Assembly: GCF_001702265.1 (NCBI RefSeq)
Contig: NZ_MAUE01000025.1
Coordinates: forward strand, 111,625-175,624
DNA length: 64,000 bases
DNA from: Pseudomonas aylmerensis
GTDB taxonomy: Bacteria > Pseudomonadota > Gammaproteobacteria > Pseudomonadales > Pseudomonadaceae
Direction of reading: 5' to 3'
Shown here: positions 22,981 through 33,100 of the stretch, one piece after another
How the letters are laid out: every line of letters starts with the position of its first letter
Position numbering within the stretch: the first letter of the stretch is position 1
Made by a program: the position numbers and the translations under genes
Notes under the pieces: generated by a model
The model's database searches: none
Told to the model about the DNA's origin: nothing
Seen by the model: the letters and a program-made list of their open reading frames with translations, nothing else

Positions 22981-25900
22981 GCCTCAAGATCCCCCCACTG
23001 GAAGCGTTTCTTGTCGTTCTCGTCATAGACCTTCCCGCCACGATTATTGATGGTCTGACGGCCACCTACGCCAACGGTGCTGTTTAACTCGAACTCTCCG
23101 GTGACGAAATTGATCATCAGCCCCAATCGCCCTGGGACATAGTTCTCCGATTGGATGCTTTGGGTGAGCTTCGCTACACCAATCGAAGCATCCTGGATGA
23201 ACGCCGAGCGCATGAAGACTTGCCCATCCTGCACCGTGAATGGCGTGAACACCTGGCCCCCGGCCAACGTGCTGACAATGGCGAAACGATCGGCACTCAC
23301 GAGGAACTGGCTTTGAAGCACACCTTCTTCATCCTGCTCGATACCCAAGCCAAAGCCGGCAGCAACCAATTGGCCGTCGGCATTCACCTGCATCTTCACG
23401 GAGTACATCGTTTTGAACTTGCCGTCGGTATCGGCCTGGGCCTCGCTCACGACCTGCACGGCCGCCGAAGTCTCTCCGATTTCTGCCCTGACCTGCTGAA
23501 TTGCCTGAGAAGTCGCCTCGCGATCCGTAACCACCACGCTTTCGAGTTCGCTCACCGAGCCACTGACTTCGCCCACCTCAGCAGTGAGCTCGGTCTGGCG
23601 CTGCACCATGGCCGCATTCTGCGAGGCGCGCGTCTTCACTTCTTGCGCAAAGCTCGCCGAAGCGTTGTAGCCCTGAAGCGCATCTGCGAGGTCGCCCTCC
23701 CCGGTGTCATCCCGATATGCCGCCTGCAAAGCCTGAAGGCTCGACGCGGCCGCCATGACCACTCCATCCAGCTCGGTGATGCTGGTGGTGTTGATCTCAA
23801 CCTGGCGCGCCAGTCCGTTGGCAGTGACAAGCACCTGGCCCACGTCCACCCAGTACGCAGCGTTCGGCGGCGAAGTATCGACCGGCACTAACTGCGTGGC
23901 CTGGTAGATCCGCTTGCCAACCACCACCAGGTCGCCCTCAAGGTAGACAGACTCCGGGTCGTATGCCGACAGCCCATCAAGCGCATCGATCTGCGCCTGC
24001 AGGCCTGGGATCTTGTCGATCTCGTCGTTGATGTCCTGGCCGAGCTCCGTGCGCCCGACCTGGCCGGCGATCAGGTCCAGCACCGGCGCCGCATCGGCGC
24101 TGGCCATCCCCATCACACCGTTGCCGTCTGGATAGAACGGCCCGATATTCCCGGTCCGGTCCACCAGGCGCGCCCAGAAGAAGAACTGCGCGCCAGCCTT
24201 GAGGGCCTGCATGCTGTAGTCCGCCTGGGGGTAGGTCAGGTCGGTCAGCTTGGTAGCCGACGCCAAATCATTCGCCTGCCCATACCAAAATTCCGTCCGC
24301 TGGGTATCTTCTGCACCTGGTGGGAAACCTACTTTCAAACCGATACCGAACAGTTCGCTGGTGGTGGTCAGGAACGCCACCGCCGGCGGCAAGCCAATCT
24401 TCCCTTCCAGGTTGGTCAGATTGGAGCTCTTCCAGATCGAAGAGATCTCGAAGGCGCTCACCGAGCGAACGCGGGCAAGGTAGGCGCCCGAGTAAGTGCC
24501 GGTGACGTCCACGCTTGTCGCGCCCGTTCGCTGCAGCTTGATCCAGTTGCCGCTGTCCTTTCGCCACTCCACGTCATAAGCGACAGCGCCCGCCACAGCA
24601 GGCCATGAGATGTTCATGGTGCTGATCGCCAGGCCCTGATCCACGGAGTAGTTCGACGTGATGTCGACGCTCGCAGGAGCGGGAACAACGGTGATAGGCA
24701 CAACACTGATTGGCCGCTCTTCCAGGCGGGCACCGGTGTCGATGTGATCGAACTTGCTCGGGTCGTACTGAACTGCCGAGATTTCAAACACACCAGGCTC
24801 CGGCCGCGCCACGCTGACCACGCGATAAAGCGGGATGGCCAGGTCGTCAGCATCCAGCGCCCACACCAGCTCACGCTCCGGCGGCACGGAATAAGCTACG
24901 GTGACGGTGACCTGCCGACCGCTGACCAACTGCACGGTGCGGCCCTCGCACTTGCCGTCCGGCAGGTTGAGGATAAGCCGATCACCAGGCTTGGCCTGGG
25001 TGTCCCGGTCCAGGGTGATGACCTTGCCATTCACCGCCGAGATACGACCGCCAACCGGCCGACCGGCTAGCAGCTCGTCGGCGATCGGGATCACGTAGCC
25101 AGGCAGCGGGATGCGCCCGTCGAGGCCGACCTTGAAGGTAACCGCCCGATCCTTGGAGTTCGTGAGCAGCGCCCACTTGCCCCGGCGCTGGGCCTCGGAT
25201 TCGCGGGTGCAGGCAATAGCGCTTATCTCTAGCGGGTTGTCGCCGTAGCGCCGCTGCAACTTGGCATCGGTCACAGCTGTGACGTCGGTGTCGAAGTTGT
25301 TCCCCGGGTTGTCGTAGCTGATCAGCGCCCGCGTGTAGCGGGTGCGCTCCGATGCGCTCGAGTAGGTGAACTTGCCATCGATGACATTCGCCCGGGTGTA
25401 GGCAAAGTCGAAGTCGGTAGCGCGCGGCATATCCGCCAGGGTAAAGACCTGACCCTGGGCCCAGTAAGTCATGCCTCGATAGATCGCCGAGATATCACGC
25501 AACAGCGACCAGGCGTCGGCCTTGCTCTGCAGGTTCAGGTTGCAAATGAAGCGCGGTTCCTGGCCACCCTTCCCGTCCGGCACCAGCTGGTCGCAGTACT
25601 GCGAGATGCGGTAGAGCTCCCACTTGTCCACCATCCACGGCTTGATACGACGGCCAAGGCCGAAACGGTCGTTCGTGGTGATGCCGTAAGTGTGCCAAAC
25701 AGGGTTGTCGGTCCAGGCTTCCTTAAAGGTTCCGTCCCAGATACCTGTGTAGGTGCGCGACCTGGTGTCGTAGTTGCTCGGCACCTGCCATTTCCGGCCA
25801 TCGCATTCGATCGTCACTGCCGGGATGCTGCGGAACTGCTCAGCAGAAAACTCGATGTAAAGCAGCGCGGTGTTCGGGTACCGGATCTTGGCGTCGATCA

Positions 25901-26549
25901 CCTCGGTGAAGCCGGCAATCTGCATGGTGTCGGAGATTTTGTTGTTGTTCTGGTTTGCAGTCAGTCGGGTGATCCGCAGAAGCCACCCGGTTGTCGCGCG
26001 CGGCAGATTGATGCGGCGAGTTCTCTCGTACAGGCTGGTGGTCTTGCCGGACACCGCCTCGTTCAAAACCTCCTGGTATGTGCCCCCATCCGTTGTGAGT
26101 TCGACTTTATACCCGATCGTGTAGCCGTTGATGTTGCCGCCGGAATCCACCGATTGGAGCGCAGGCCAGGCAAAGCGCACACGGACAGCCGAGAGCTGGG
26201 TATTAGTGATTGCTCGAACCCACGGCGTGCCGCTGCGCAGCTCCGTGCTGATGGTTGTTTCGTTCTCGACCGATGGGATGCCCTGGATATAGGACTGGTC
26301 CACAGCCCCGCTGCGCCACTCCCACTTCACGTTCGGGAAGTTCATGTTCCCCTGCGGGTCTTGCAGCGGCGTATTGTCGAGAAAGATGTCCTTGGCAGTC
26401 GGAGCACCGTCAAACTCACCCTCACCCACCGCAATGAGCATTTTCGCAATGGCGACGGAACGCAGGCTGTCTGGTGCCTCGGTTGGGGTTTTAGGCTTCT
26501 CGGAACCGCCCTTGGCACCATAAACATCGATCTTGCGTGCTGCGCCCAT
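22977..26549 (-). CDS. tail tip attachment protein, lambda J family
   Basis: The 1190-residue protein is of J family length. It begins MGAARKIDVYGAKGGSEKP, as J proteins do, followed by the conserved LRSVAIAKMLIAVGEGEFDG segment (near residues 27-46). Fibronectin type III-like domains sit in the middle (about 560-750). C-terminal coiled coil and the DUF3672-like end (QVRAEIGETSAAVQ near residue 1030) lead to the central fibre. J sets host range by receptor contact and controls DNA ejection. The start is ATG 26547-26549 with a GGAG site; an upstream 43-codon extension is rejected. Confidence 0.94.
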   Translation of the reverse strand: MGAARKIDVYGAKGGSEKPKTPTEAPDSLRSVAIAKMLIAVGEGEFDGAPTAKDIFLDNTPLQDPQGNMNFPNVKWEWRSGAVDQSYIQGIPSVENETTISTELRSGTPWVRAITNTQLSAVRVRFAWPALQSVDSGGNINGYTIGYKVELTTDGGTYQEVLNEAVSGKTTSLYERTRRINLPRATTGWLLRITRLTANQNNNKISDTMQIAGFTEVIDAKIRYPNTALLYIEFSAEQFRSIPAVTIECDGRKWQVPSNYDTRSRTYTGIWDGTFKEAWTDNPVWHTYGITTNDRFGLGRRIKPWMVDKWELYRISQYCDQLVPDGKGGQEPRFICNLNLQSKADAWSLLRDISAIYRGMTYWAQGQVFTLADMPRATDFDFAYTRANVIDGKFTYSSASERTRYTRALISYDNPGNNFDTDVTAVTDAKLQRRYGDNPLEISAIACTRESEAQRRGKWALLTNSKDRAVTFKVGLDGRIPLPGYVIPIADELLAGRPVGGRISAVNGKVITLDRDTQAKPGDRLILNLPDGKCEGRTVQLVSGRQVTVTVAYSVPPERELVWALDADDLAIPLYRVVSVARPEPGVFEISAVQYDPSKFDHIDTGARLEERPISVVPITVVPAPASVDITSNYSVDQGLAISTMNISWPAVAGAVAYDVEWRKDSGNWIKLQRTGATSVDVTGTYSGAYLARVRSVSAFEISSIWKSSNLTNLEGKIGLPPAVAFLTTTSELFGIGLKVGFPPGAEDTQRTEFWYGQANDLASATKLTDLTYPQADYSMQALKAGAQFFFWARLVDRTGNIGPFYPDGNGVMGMASADAAPVLDLIAGQVGRTELGQDINDEIDKIPGLQAQIDALDGLSAYDPESVYLEGDLVVVGKRIYQATQLVPVDTSPPNAAYWVDVGQVLVTANGLARQVEINTTSITELDGVVMAAASSLQALQAAYRDDTGEGDLADALQGYNASASFAQEVKTRASQNAAMVQRQTELTAEVGEVSGSVSELESVVVTDREATSQAIQQVRAEIGETSAAVQVVSEAQADTDGKFKTMYSVKMQVNADGQLVAAGFGLGIEQDEEGVLQSQFLVSADRFAIVSTLAGGQVFTPFTVQDGQVFMRSAFIQDASIGVAKLTQSIQSENYVPGRLGLMINFVTGEFELNSTVGVGGRQTINNRGGKVYDENDKKRFQWGDLEA

Positions 26550-26565
26550 GCTTTTCTCCAGGCAT

Positions 26566-26590
26566 AAAAAAACCGCCTCTTGGGCGGCTT
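26566..26590 (-). terminator. Rho-independent terminator between tail genes I and J
   Basis: Read on the minus strand, GCCGCC pairs with GGCGGT (loop CAAGA) and is followed by seven Ts. It lies inside the late operon, directly before J, so late transcription must read through it. Confidence 0.75.
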
Positions 26591-26608
26591 CAGTTTTTCG
26601 GGTGTTGG

Positions 26609-27202
26609 CTACATCTGGTCTTCGGCGTAAATGGCGGCGCTGATGATCGCACCACCCCAGCGTCGCCGGCCTGCACACAGTGAAACAGGATTGCCGGAGG
26701 CCGTTGTGTTCTTCGCGCTGCCGAAGGCGTAGCCGGGGGTGTTCTCGGGCGCTGCGCTTGTCTTGAGTCCGCCGGCCTGGGGGCTGAGCATCTGGATCAC
26801 GCCACCGGCTACAAGGCCGATACCCGCGCCAATCAGTGGCGTACCGAAGGGTGTAGCGGAAAAGATGACACCGACAACGATCAGGATCGCGCCGACGATG
26901 GTCTGAAGCACGCCGCCGCGCTTGCTGCCCACTACCACGGGGGCAATACGAATGTCGCCGGCACCGTTGTAGCTCAACTCCCTCTCACCAATGTTGCGTT
27001 TATCGCGGAACACAGCGAACTCCAACCCTCGCGACTTGGCGTTTGATAGGAAGCGCTCAAAACCGGGGATCTGGATACACAGCGCCTTAATTGCCTCTGC
27101 CGGGGACCTCACCGCGAGCCGGAAAGACTTCCCGAACTGCCGTAACTGCCCGTGCAGACGAATCGTTGTCATAGGTTGGTAATTGATCGCTGACGCGTGC
27201 AT
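26609..27202 (-). CDS. tail assembly protein, lambda I family
   Basis: The 197-residue protein has the lambda I opening pattern MTTIRLHGQLRQFGKSF (residues 11-27) and an AVRSPAEAIKALCIQIPGF segment. Two hydrophobic stretches follow near residues 98-135 (IVGAILIVVGVIFSA and GAGIGLVAGGVIQ), as in I proteins. It helps assemble the tail tip before J. ATG 27200-27202 has GGAG eight bases upstream, preferred over the internal ATG at residue 11. It is flanked by hairpin terminators on both sides. Confidence 0.88.
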   Translation of the reverse strand: MHASAINYQPMTTIRLHGQLRQFGKSFRLAVRSPAEAIKALCIQIPGFERFLSNAKSRGLEFAVFRDKRNIGERELSYNGAGDIRIAPVVVGSKRGGVLQTIVGAILIVVGVIFSATPFGTPLIGAGIGLVAGGVIQMLSPQAGGLKTSAAPENTPGYAFGSAKNTTASGNPVSLCAGRRRWGGAIISAAIYAEDQM

Positions 27203-27219
27203 CTTTTTCTCCAGGCGAT

Positions 27220-27243
27220 AAAAAACCGCCCGGAGGCGGCTTT
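27220..27243 (-). terminator. Rho-independent terminator before tail gene I
   Basis: On the minus strand GCCGCC and GGCGGT pair (loop TCCG) before six Ts. It lies between the lipoprotein gene and the I gene inside the late operon. Confidence 0.75.
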
Positions 27244-27257
27244 ATGATTTTCGTTTT

Positions 27258-27680
27258 TCAGTCGTAGTCGACATAGGGGCCGATGTAGAAGCCGGCCATG
27301 TCTCCGCTGATTCGATAAAGGCTTTCCTTACCTGGCTGCACCGTTGCTGCGATGGTACGGATTGCGGCACCTGCGCACAGACCTGATCCGGCGAGGCCGG
27401 CGCCTATATTTGGCGAGCCTGGCGGAAGATAAAAGGTCGCACGCTGACCCGTACCAATTTTCGCAGCCTTGCGCCCATCTACATAGACGACGATATCGCA
27501 GCCAGAACCTACGGCGCCGGAGTCGCGCACAACAGTAATTCTCCCGCTTTCGCCAGATGGCTTGGACTGGAAAGCATAAACCTCATCAGCCGGCACCGGC
27601 TTTGCGTCTCGCACTGAAATTGCCGTGGAGGCGCACCCCGCCAGCATCGCCACCGCTGCCGCCGCTATCAAAATCCGCAT
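27258..27680 (-). CDS. phage-encoded lipoprotein
   Basis: The 140-residue protein begins MRILIAAAAVAMLAGCAS with lipobox LAGC, so it is exported and lipidated at Cys16. The mature part is beta-like with a GCDIVVYVDGRKAAKIG segment and two further Cys (GSGCDI and GLCAG). A longer in-frame upstream extension lacks a ribosome site. It sits between the K and I tail genes, where lambda-like phages often carry lipoprotein morons such as Cor-type exclusion proteins that block phage receptors. That role here is inference. Confidence 0.7.
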   Translation of the reverse strand: MRILIAAAAVAMLAGCASTAISVRDAKPVPADEVYAFQSKPSGESGRITVVRDSGAVGSGCDIVVYVDGRKAAKIGTGQRATFYLPPGSPNIGAGLAGSGLCAGAAIRTIAATVQPGKESLYRISGDMAGFYIGPYVDYD

Positions 27681-27818
27681 GTCGTTCCCTCTTTGGTTTG
27701 GCTGAACTGTAGCACCGGTTGGCGTGGGGCAGAATTGCTCCATGTTTCGGCATACTCCGAAGGTGCAAAAAAGAAGGCCTTTCGCTATCATTCGGCCTTT
27801 TACTAAAGAGAATACTCA

Positions 27819-28322
27819 ATGAGCGGTGCTAACTGGGTTGCTGTCGTGTCTGTCATTTTTACATCGCTTACGGCTGGGTATGCAACTTACGAAAACAATC
27901 AAACAAATAAAGAACTAGAAAAACTAAAGCAAGAAAGTGCTCTTTCGATTGAGAGGCTGAAGCAGGAACAATTATTAGCATTAGAAAATGTTAAGTCCGC
28001 CAAAGAAAAAGAGTCACTTCTTCAAGAAAGAGAGTTCAACGCCCGAACCAAGTACTGCAATGACGCACTAAATATATACAAGCAGCTTGGCGATGCAACT
28101 ATCGCAGCAAATGATTTTGAGCGCGAGATTAGAACACCTGCAAAAAAATTAAAGTCAAAGCTGCAAATACAAGCCTTGGCGTATCTTGATGAAGGCATTT
28201 ACAATAAGTATTTGAAAACCTCAGCAAATATCACTGACCCCGAGGATAACACCATGATCGCATCACTTGCAGTGCAAGTTAGACGGTGCGCTGCGACGAA
28301 GCCAGGCGTTCCTGAACAATAG
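27819..28322 (+). CDS. membrane-anchored coiled-coil moron protein
   Basis: The 167-residue protein has one N-terminal membrane segment (about residues 5-21) followed by a charged coiled coil rich in Glu, Lys and Gln (about 25-75). A helical tail contains ARTKYCNDALNIYKQLGD. The DNA is AT-rich compared with flanking tail genes. It runs on the plus strand against the late operon, and its end overlaps the K-like gene (28279-28322) on the other strand. A membrane role such as superinfection exclusion is possible but not shown. Two other prophage genes have the same plan. Confidence 0.6.
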   Translation: MSGANWVAVVSVIFTSLTAGYATYENNQTNKELEKLKQESALSIERLKQEQLLALENVKSAKEKESLLQEREFNARTKYCNDALNIYKQLGDATIAANDFEREIRTPAKKLKSKLQIQALAYLDEGIYNKYLKTSANITDPEDNTMIASLAVQVRRCAATKPGVPEQ

Positions 28323-29070
28323 TCTTTCTATGTCTGAGAATCAGGCGCGCCCGGTCATGCCATGGGCCGCCAAAGACGATAATTTCCGACGGCCTGCCGT
28401 ACAGGTGGTGCAACAGGAACGGGCCTGGGCCGAACACACCTGAATCCTCACCAGGCAGCGACGGTTCGGTGCCAAGGTATATGCCAGCGTGGTTCGGGTG
28501 AGCCGTCCGGCCAACCTGCATAACGATCATGTCACCGCGCAGCGGTCGGTCGACGCGTACAAACCCGGCTGCCTCGTAGTGCTGCTCGTATAGGCTGGCG
28601 TTCTCCGCACTCTCCCACCAGCCATCGGTGCGCTGGAAGGCTTCGAACTCCAAACCCCATTCCCGCGCGTACCAATCAGCGCAGACCTGCCAGCAGTCCC
28701 ACGCGCCGTGCACGAACGGGCGATTGAGTAGCGGCGTGCTGGCCGTGGGAGTGATTGTGCGCATGTCGCCCTCGGGCCAAGACAGAATGTGCCAGGGCAA
28801 GGCCGTAGCCTCACACATGGCCAGATCGTGGGGTGACGGCCTGCTGGTGGCGTCCGGGTGTGAGTGAACGATGCCTATCACCTCGCCCAGGTCTTCCGCC
28901 GCAACATAGTCCTCTGGATCAAGGCGGAACTCTTCGTTCGGTTCCGTGGCGATGTTCCGACACGGGAAGTACTTCTGCTTGCGGCCGATGGCCAGCAGCA
29001 ACCCGCAGCACTCTTTCGGGTACTGAGCCGCCGCGTGCGCCTGGATGGCCGCAATGATGTGCTTGCGCAT
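28279..29070 (-). CDS. tail tip protein K-like: JAMM plus NlpC/P60 peptidase
   Basis: The 263-residue two-domain protein resembles lambda K. The N-terminal JAMM metalloprotease domain has E20, H69, H71 and D82 in HSHPDATSRPSPHD. The C-terminal NlpC/P60 domain has the Cys126 (GAWDCWQ) and His194 (HPNHAGIYLG) pair. K is needed for tail tip assembly and may cut peptidoglycan during DNA entry. ATG 29068-29070 follows the L gene by two bases. The longer upstream frame is rejected because it runs inside L. Confidence 0.92.
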   Translation of the reverse strand: MRKHIIAAIQAHAAAQYPKECCGLLLAIGRKQKYFPCRNIATEPNEEFRLDPEDYVAAEDLGEVIGIVHSHPDATSRPSPHDLAMCEATALPWHILSWPEGDMRTITPTASTPLLNRPFVHGAWDCWQVCADWYAREWGLEFEAFQRTDGWWESAENASLYEQHYEAAGFVRVDRPLRGDMIVMQVGRTAHPNHAGIYLGTEPSLPGEDSGVFGPGPFLLHHLYGRPSEIIVFGGPWHDRARLILRHRKTIVQERLASSQRTV

Positions 29071-29072
29071 GG

Positions 29073-29825
29073 TCAACTCCGGGCGATTAGGGACACGGCG
29101 GGGAATCCACCGAAGGACAGTTCGTTGTTCTCGCCGAAGCGCAGCTTGCAGGACGACAGGCACCCCTTGCACTGGTCCAGTGCTGGGTCATCCGTGGGGT
29201 TGTCCTCGTCGTCGAACATGGCCGCGCCGGTGTAGCCGCAGTCCGGCCCCCGGTAACCATTGGTCATGGCCCAGTGGCAGAACGTTGTCATCTGGCGGCC
29301 GGGCAATCCGTGATTGTCGATCTCTCCCGGGGAGGAAAGCTCCCAGACCACGGCTTCCCCGTCCTCGCTGGTTTTCTGGTCGATATACCAGATCTCCAGC
29401 GCCTCTTGAGCCGGGTCTGCGGTTGGGTTGCCGTCCGGAAAGTTGGCTGCATCCAGGTACTGGGCCAGGGTCTCTCGGACTGTGAGCTTGAACTTGAGCA
29501 TGTCCTCGAAGGCCAGGCACAGCGCCGTGACGCGCCCGTTGACGTTGCCGGCGGCGAAGGTCGGCCGAGAGGCGGTGCCGTCGCTGCTCGAGGAAATACC
29601 CTCAATCTGCACCGGCCAGGCTGCGTACTCCTGCCCCTGCCAGATAATAGACTTGGCGGGCAGGTCCTCTTCGGAGCCCTCGTAGGCCAGCAATTCCTCT
29701 GGTGTGTGCGGGATAGCGTGGCCGTGGAATCGCAAGTAATCGGCGCCGTATTCGGTACCGTCAATTTCGAACAGGCGAATCTCGCCGCCGGGCACCAGTT
29801 TCTGGATGTCCGTGATCAGTGCCAT
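29073..29825 (-). CDS. minor tail protein, lambda L family
   Basis: The 250-residue protein is of L family length. The C-terminal domain holds Cys183, Cys196, Cys219, Cys222 and Cys226, consistent with the iron-sulfur site described for lambda L. The N-terminal part (ALITDIQKLVPGGEIRLFEID) is the conserved start. It forms part of the tail tip between M and K. It lies 11 bases after M in transcription order. Confidence 0.9.
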   Translation of the reverse strand: MALITDIQKLVPGGEIRLFEIDGTEYGADYLRFHGHAIPHTPEELLAYEGSEEDLPAKSIIWQGQEYAAWPVQIEGISSSSDGTASRPTFAAGNVNGRVTALCLAFEDMLKFKLTVRETLAQYLDAANFPDGNPTADPAQEALEIWYIDQKTSEDGEAVVWELSSPGEIDNHGLPGRQMTTFCHWAMTNGYRGPDCGYTGAAMFDDEDNPTDDPALDQCKGCLSSCKLRFGENNELSFGGFPAVSLIARS

Positions 29826-29836
29826 GGGCGGTTATC

Positions 29837-30178
29837 TCAGGGGTGGAAGGTTTGCTGGAAAGTCGCGGTGATGGCGTAGACCTGGCCACCGCGGTGCACT
29901 GGCTTGTAGCCGTTGCACTTGTAGAGCCCAAGCACGCCAAGAGGTGGCGTCCAGAGAAACGCCTTTGCCCCTTTGTGCTTGTCGAGGAACTTCCTGATCT
30001 CCAGGATTCGCGCGGCCATACCGGTAAACGTCACCGGCCAGGATTCCGACTGATTGTTCAGTCCGTCCTCGACCGTCTGCTCATAGCCATCGCCAAACTT
30101 TTTGGCCCGGACGCGCTGGGTGATATCACCCTCCGCGCCCTTCTCCGTTGCCCAGATGAATCGCTCGATAGCCATCAT
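29837..30178 (-). CDS. minor tail protein, lambda M family
   Basis: This 113-residue protein opens with MAIERFIWATEKGAEGD. FGDGYEQTVEDGLNN (near residues 27-41) matches M proteins of siphophages. The start overlaps the tape-measure stop in an ATGA arrangement. M joins H, L, K and I to build the tail tip. It has the expected size and position. Confidence 0.88.
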   Translation of the reverse strand: MMAIERFIWATEKGAEGDITQRVRAKKFGDGYEQTVEDGLNNQSESWPVTFTGMAARILEIRKFLDKHKGAKAFLWTPPLGVLGLYKCNGYKPVHRGGQVYAITATFQQTFHP

Positions 30179-33100
30179 CGCCCCTTGATTGCATTGTTGA
30201 TGACGCCGCCCTGGCGCATATCCTTAGAGCGCAGTTCCTGATATTTCTGCTCTACGAACGTCGCCAGTTCCTTGCCGAAGAGGTCGTAGCCAGGTGCGTC
30301 GGCGGTGGACGATGCATTGCCATCGCCATCGATGTGCACCTCGACATTGATCTGCGTTCCGCCAGCCCCACCGCCGCCCATGGCCATAACCCCAAGCTTG
30401 CCGCTCGAAGTCCGGGTCAGGGGCATAATTGCCTCCTCCCCAGCCTCGCCCATGACGCCGGTCTTGCCATTGGCCATGCCGAACGCTGTGGGCTTGCTGA
30501 CGATGGAGTTCGTGAAGGCACCGCCATCGGCAAACAGCTGCACACCGCCCGACCAGGCGCCGCCCTTTGCTTGCGGGAAGTATGTGCTGGAATAACCGTC
30601 TGCAGATGCACCGAGGTTCGACGAATTCGCCCCTGCTGAACCCGCAGCCAGCCCATTTCCACCACCGCCGCCACTGAAGTAGCTGAGGCCAGCACCAAAC
30701 AGGCTGCTGAGCAGAGCTGAACTTGCCTGCCGAGTGGCAATGCGCGCCATGTCGGCGAGGATTGATTTAGCGAAGTCAGCAAACGACAGCTTCCCAGTCA
30801 TGGCGAAGTTGACGACTGCATCCTCCATGGAGCTGAAAGCGTTACCGAACAGCGTCTTAGTCTGGCCAGCAATGTTCCTCGCCGAATCCAGATAATTCGC
30901 CCAAGCCGACGTAGCACCATTGGTCCAGTCGCCCTGAGCGGCCTCAACGTCCGCATAGTTTTGCCGGATCTGGTCGGTAGCCGCCTTGTTCGCGTCAGCG
31001 AGCGCCTGCGACTTCCGCTTGAACTCCTCTTCCGACATGTTGCGCGACGGGTCGGACTTTTGGTTGGCGAGTTCCAGCGACTGCTGAGCAAACCGGTCTT
31101 GCTGGCTATTCAGTTCGCCGCTGAGCGCGTTCTGGCGATCGCCCTGCCCCACGCCGAGCACTGCGCGCTGGCCTGCCAGTTCCAAAGCCCGCTGTTGCTG
31201 GCCCAACGCCTGCACGTAAGTGCTGATCGCCCGCTCCTGCTTGGCGAGTCGCCCAGTCTCATTGGTCGCCAACACCTCAAGCTGGCTGTCGGCATCCTTC
31301 TGCGCCTTGACCATCCCTGCGCGTGCGTCAGCGATCTTCTGGTCCAGCTGGATGCTTTGCGCGGCCGACGTTGTCTTCTTGCCCTTGGCGGCTTCCAGCG
31401 CGGCAATCTCGGCCTGGTAGGCTGCCGTCGTTTGGTCGAGTTGGTTGCCGATCAGCGCCTGGCGCCGCAGCAGATAATCTTCCTCAGACAGCAGGCCAGC
31501 CTTCTGCGCCGCCTCCAGTTCCTTTTGGTAGTTTTTGTAGATGTCAGTGATCGCCGCCAGGTCGTTTTTGGCGTTGTTGAAACTGGTCAGATCGACCTGG
31601 GTGCCGGCGGCCTTCGGGTCCTTGAACTTGTCGTTGATGTTGGCGATATTTTTGTCGACCGTCGCCTGGGCCAGGCGCGGATCGTTCGGCGCTACCTTGC
31701 GGATATCGTCGAGTTGTTTTTTGTAGTCCTTGAGTGCGTCGGTACGCTTCTGCTCATTCGTCCAAGAGGACTTGGTGAGGGCGTCAACCTTTTGCATCGA
31801 GGTGATCGCGGCTTGTTGGGCTTTTGCCTGATCGCCTTCCAGCTTTGCAATTTCAGCCTGTGCCGCCTTCTGGTCCTCAAGCATATTCAAGCGGTTTTGA
31901 TAGAGATCAATCATCTCCTGCTTGTTTTGGAACAGACCAACGTCGCCGGACTGCGCGCTCGCCAGGTCTCGGCGTGCCTGCTCAATATCTGCGCCAATGT
32001 CCGGGCGCCCGATGTTCTTGAGGCTGTCAGCAGCGCGTGCGACCGCGTTGTAACCTTTCTCCCAGAAGCTCAGGTTCTCCAAAATCTTCGGCGTGCGCTC
32101 GTTGATCGCGTCAGCGTAAGACTCGGTCGCAAGCTTTACGGCGCCAGCATGGTCGCGCTGCTCTTCCAGCGCGGCGATCTGTGAGAACACCGAAGCCGTA
32201 AGATAGTGATACTGCTCATTCAGAGCAGCGGAAGCCTTAACCGGGTCGTCGGCAAGCTTCACGAACTCGGCGACTGTCTCGCTGACGGCTTTACCGGTGG
32301 CCTCCTGCATCGACACGGCGGCCTGGGTGATACCCTCGAAACTCTCGCCGGCGATCTTGCCGTTGTCCGCCAGCATTGCCAGGACTGCGGCGGCCTGGCC
32401 GGTAGTGCCCACAGTTGCGCTGACCTGGCGCGCCATTTCACCCAGCTGGCCCGCACTCACACCGGCAAAGTTACCGGTGAGGATCAGTGACTTGCTGTAG
32501 TTGTCCTGTTCTTCACTGCCCTTGTGGTAGGCGTAGGCCAGTCCACCGACAGCAGCTGTTGCAAGCGCCAGCGGTCCCAGGATGGCGAGCAACCCGGCAG
32601 CGCCTGCTCCAGCCCCGGCCCCCAGTTGAGCAACCGCACGCACGCCGCTACCCAAGTCACCCGAGGAAAGAGCATTACCCAACTGAACGACGTTTTCCTG
32701 CGCCTGGCGGGTGCCGAGGCGTAGCTTGTCGAAGCCCGTGGTGGTCTTTTCGAGTTTGGCGTAGTCCTTGTCGATCTTACCCAGGGCAGTGTTGTACTGA
32801 TCCTGGCTGATGCGGCCGGCGTCCAGGTGTTTGCCCAGTTGCTCGACCTGCGTATCTAGCTTCGCCAGTGCAGCACGGGCCGGGTCGATGGCACCCAGAA
32901 GGCTGTTCAGGGCCTTTTGCTCGTCCATGGCGGACTTGGCCAGGGCTACCTGCTGCTTGTCGAGCTGCGCCGAGATCTTCGCTGCCTCGGCCTCGCCATA
33001 GGCGCCGGTCTTGGTCAGCTTGGCGAGAGCGTCACGCTGCTTTGCCAGGTCCTGGGTGGTTTTGGCGCTGGTGGACAGCGACTTTTCCAGCGCCTGCATT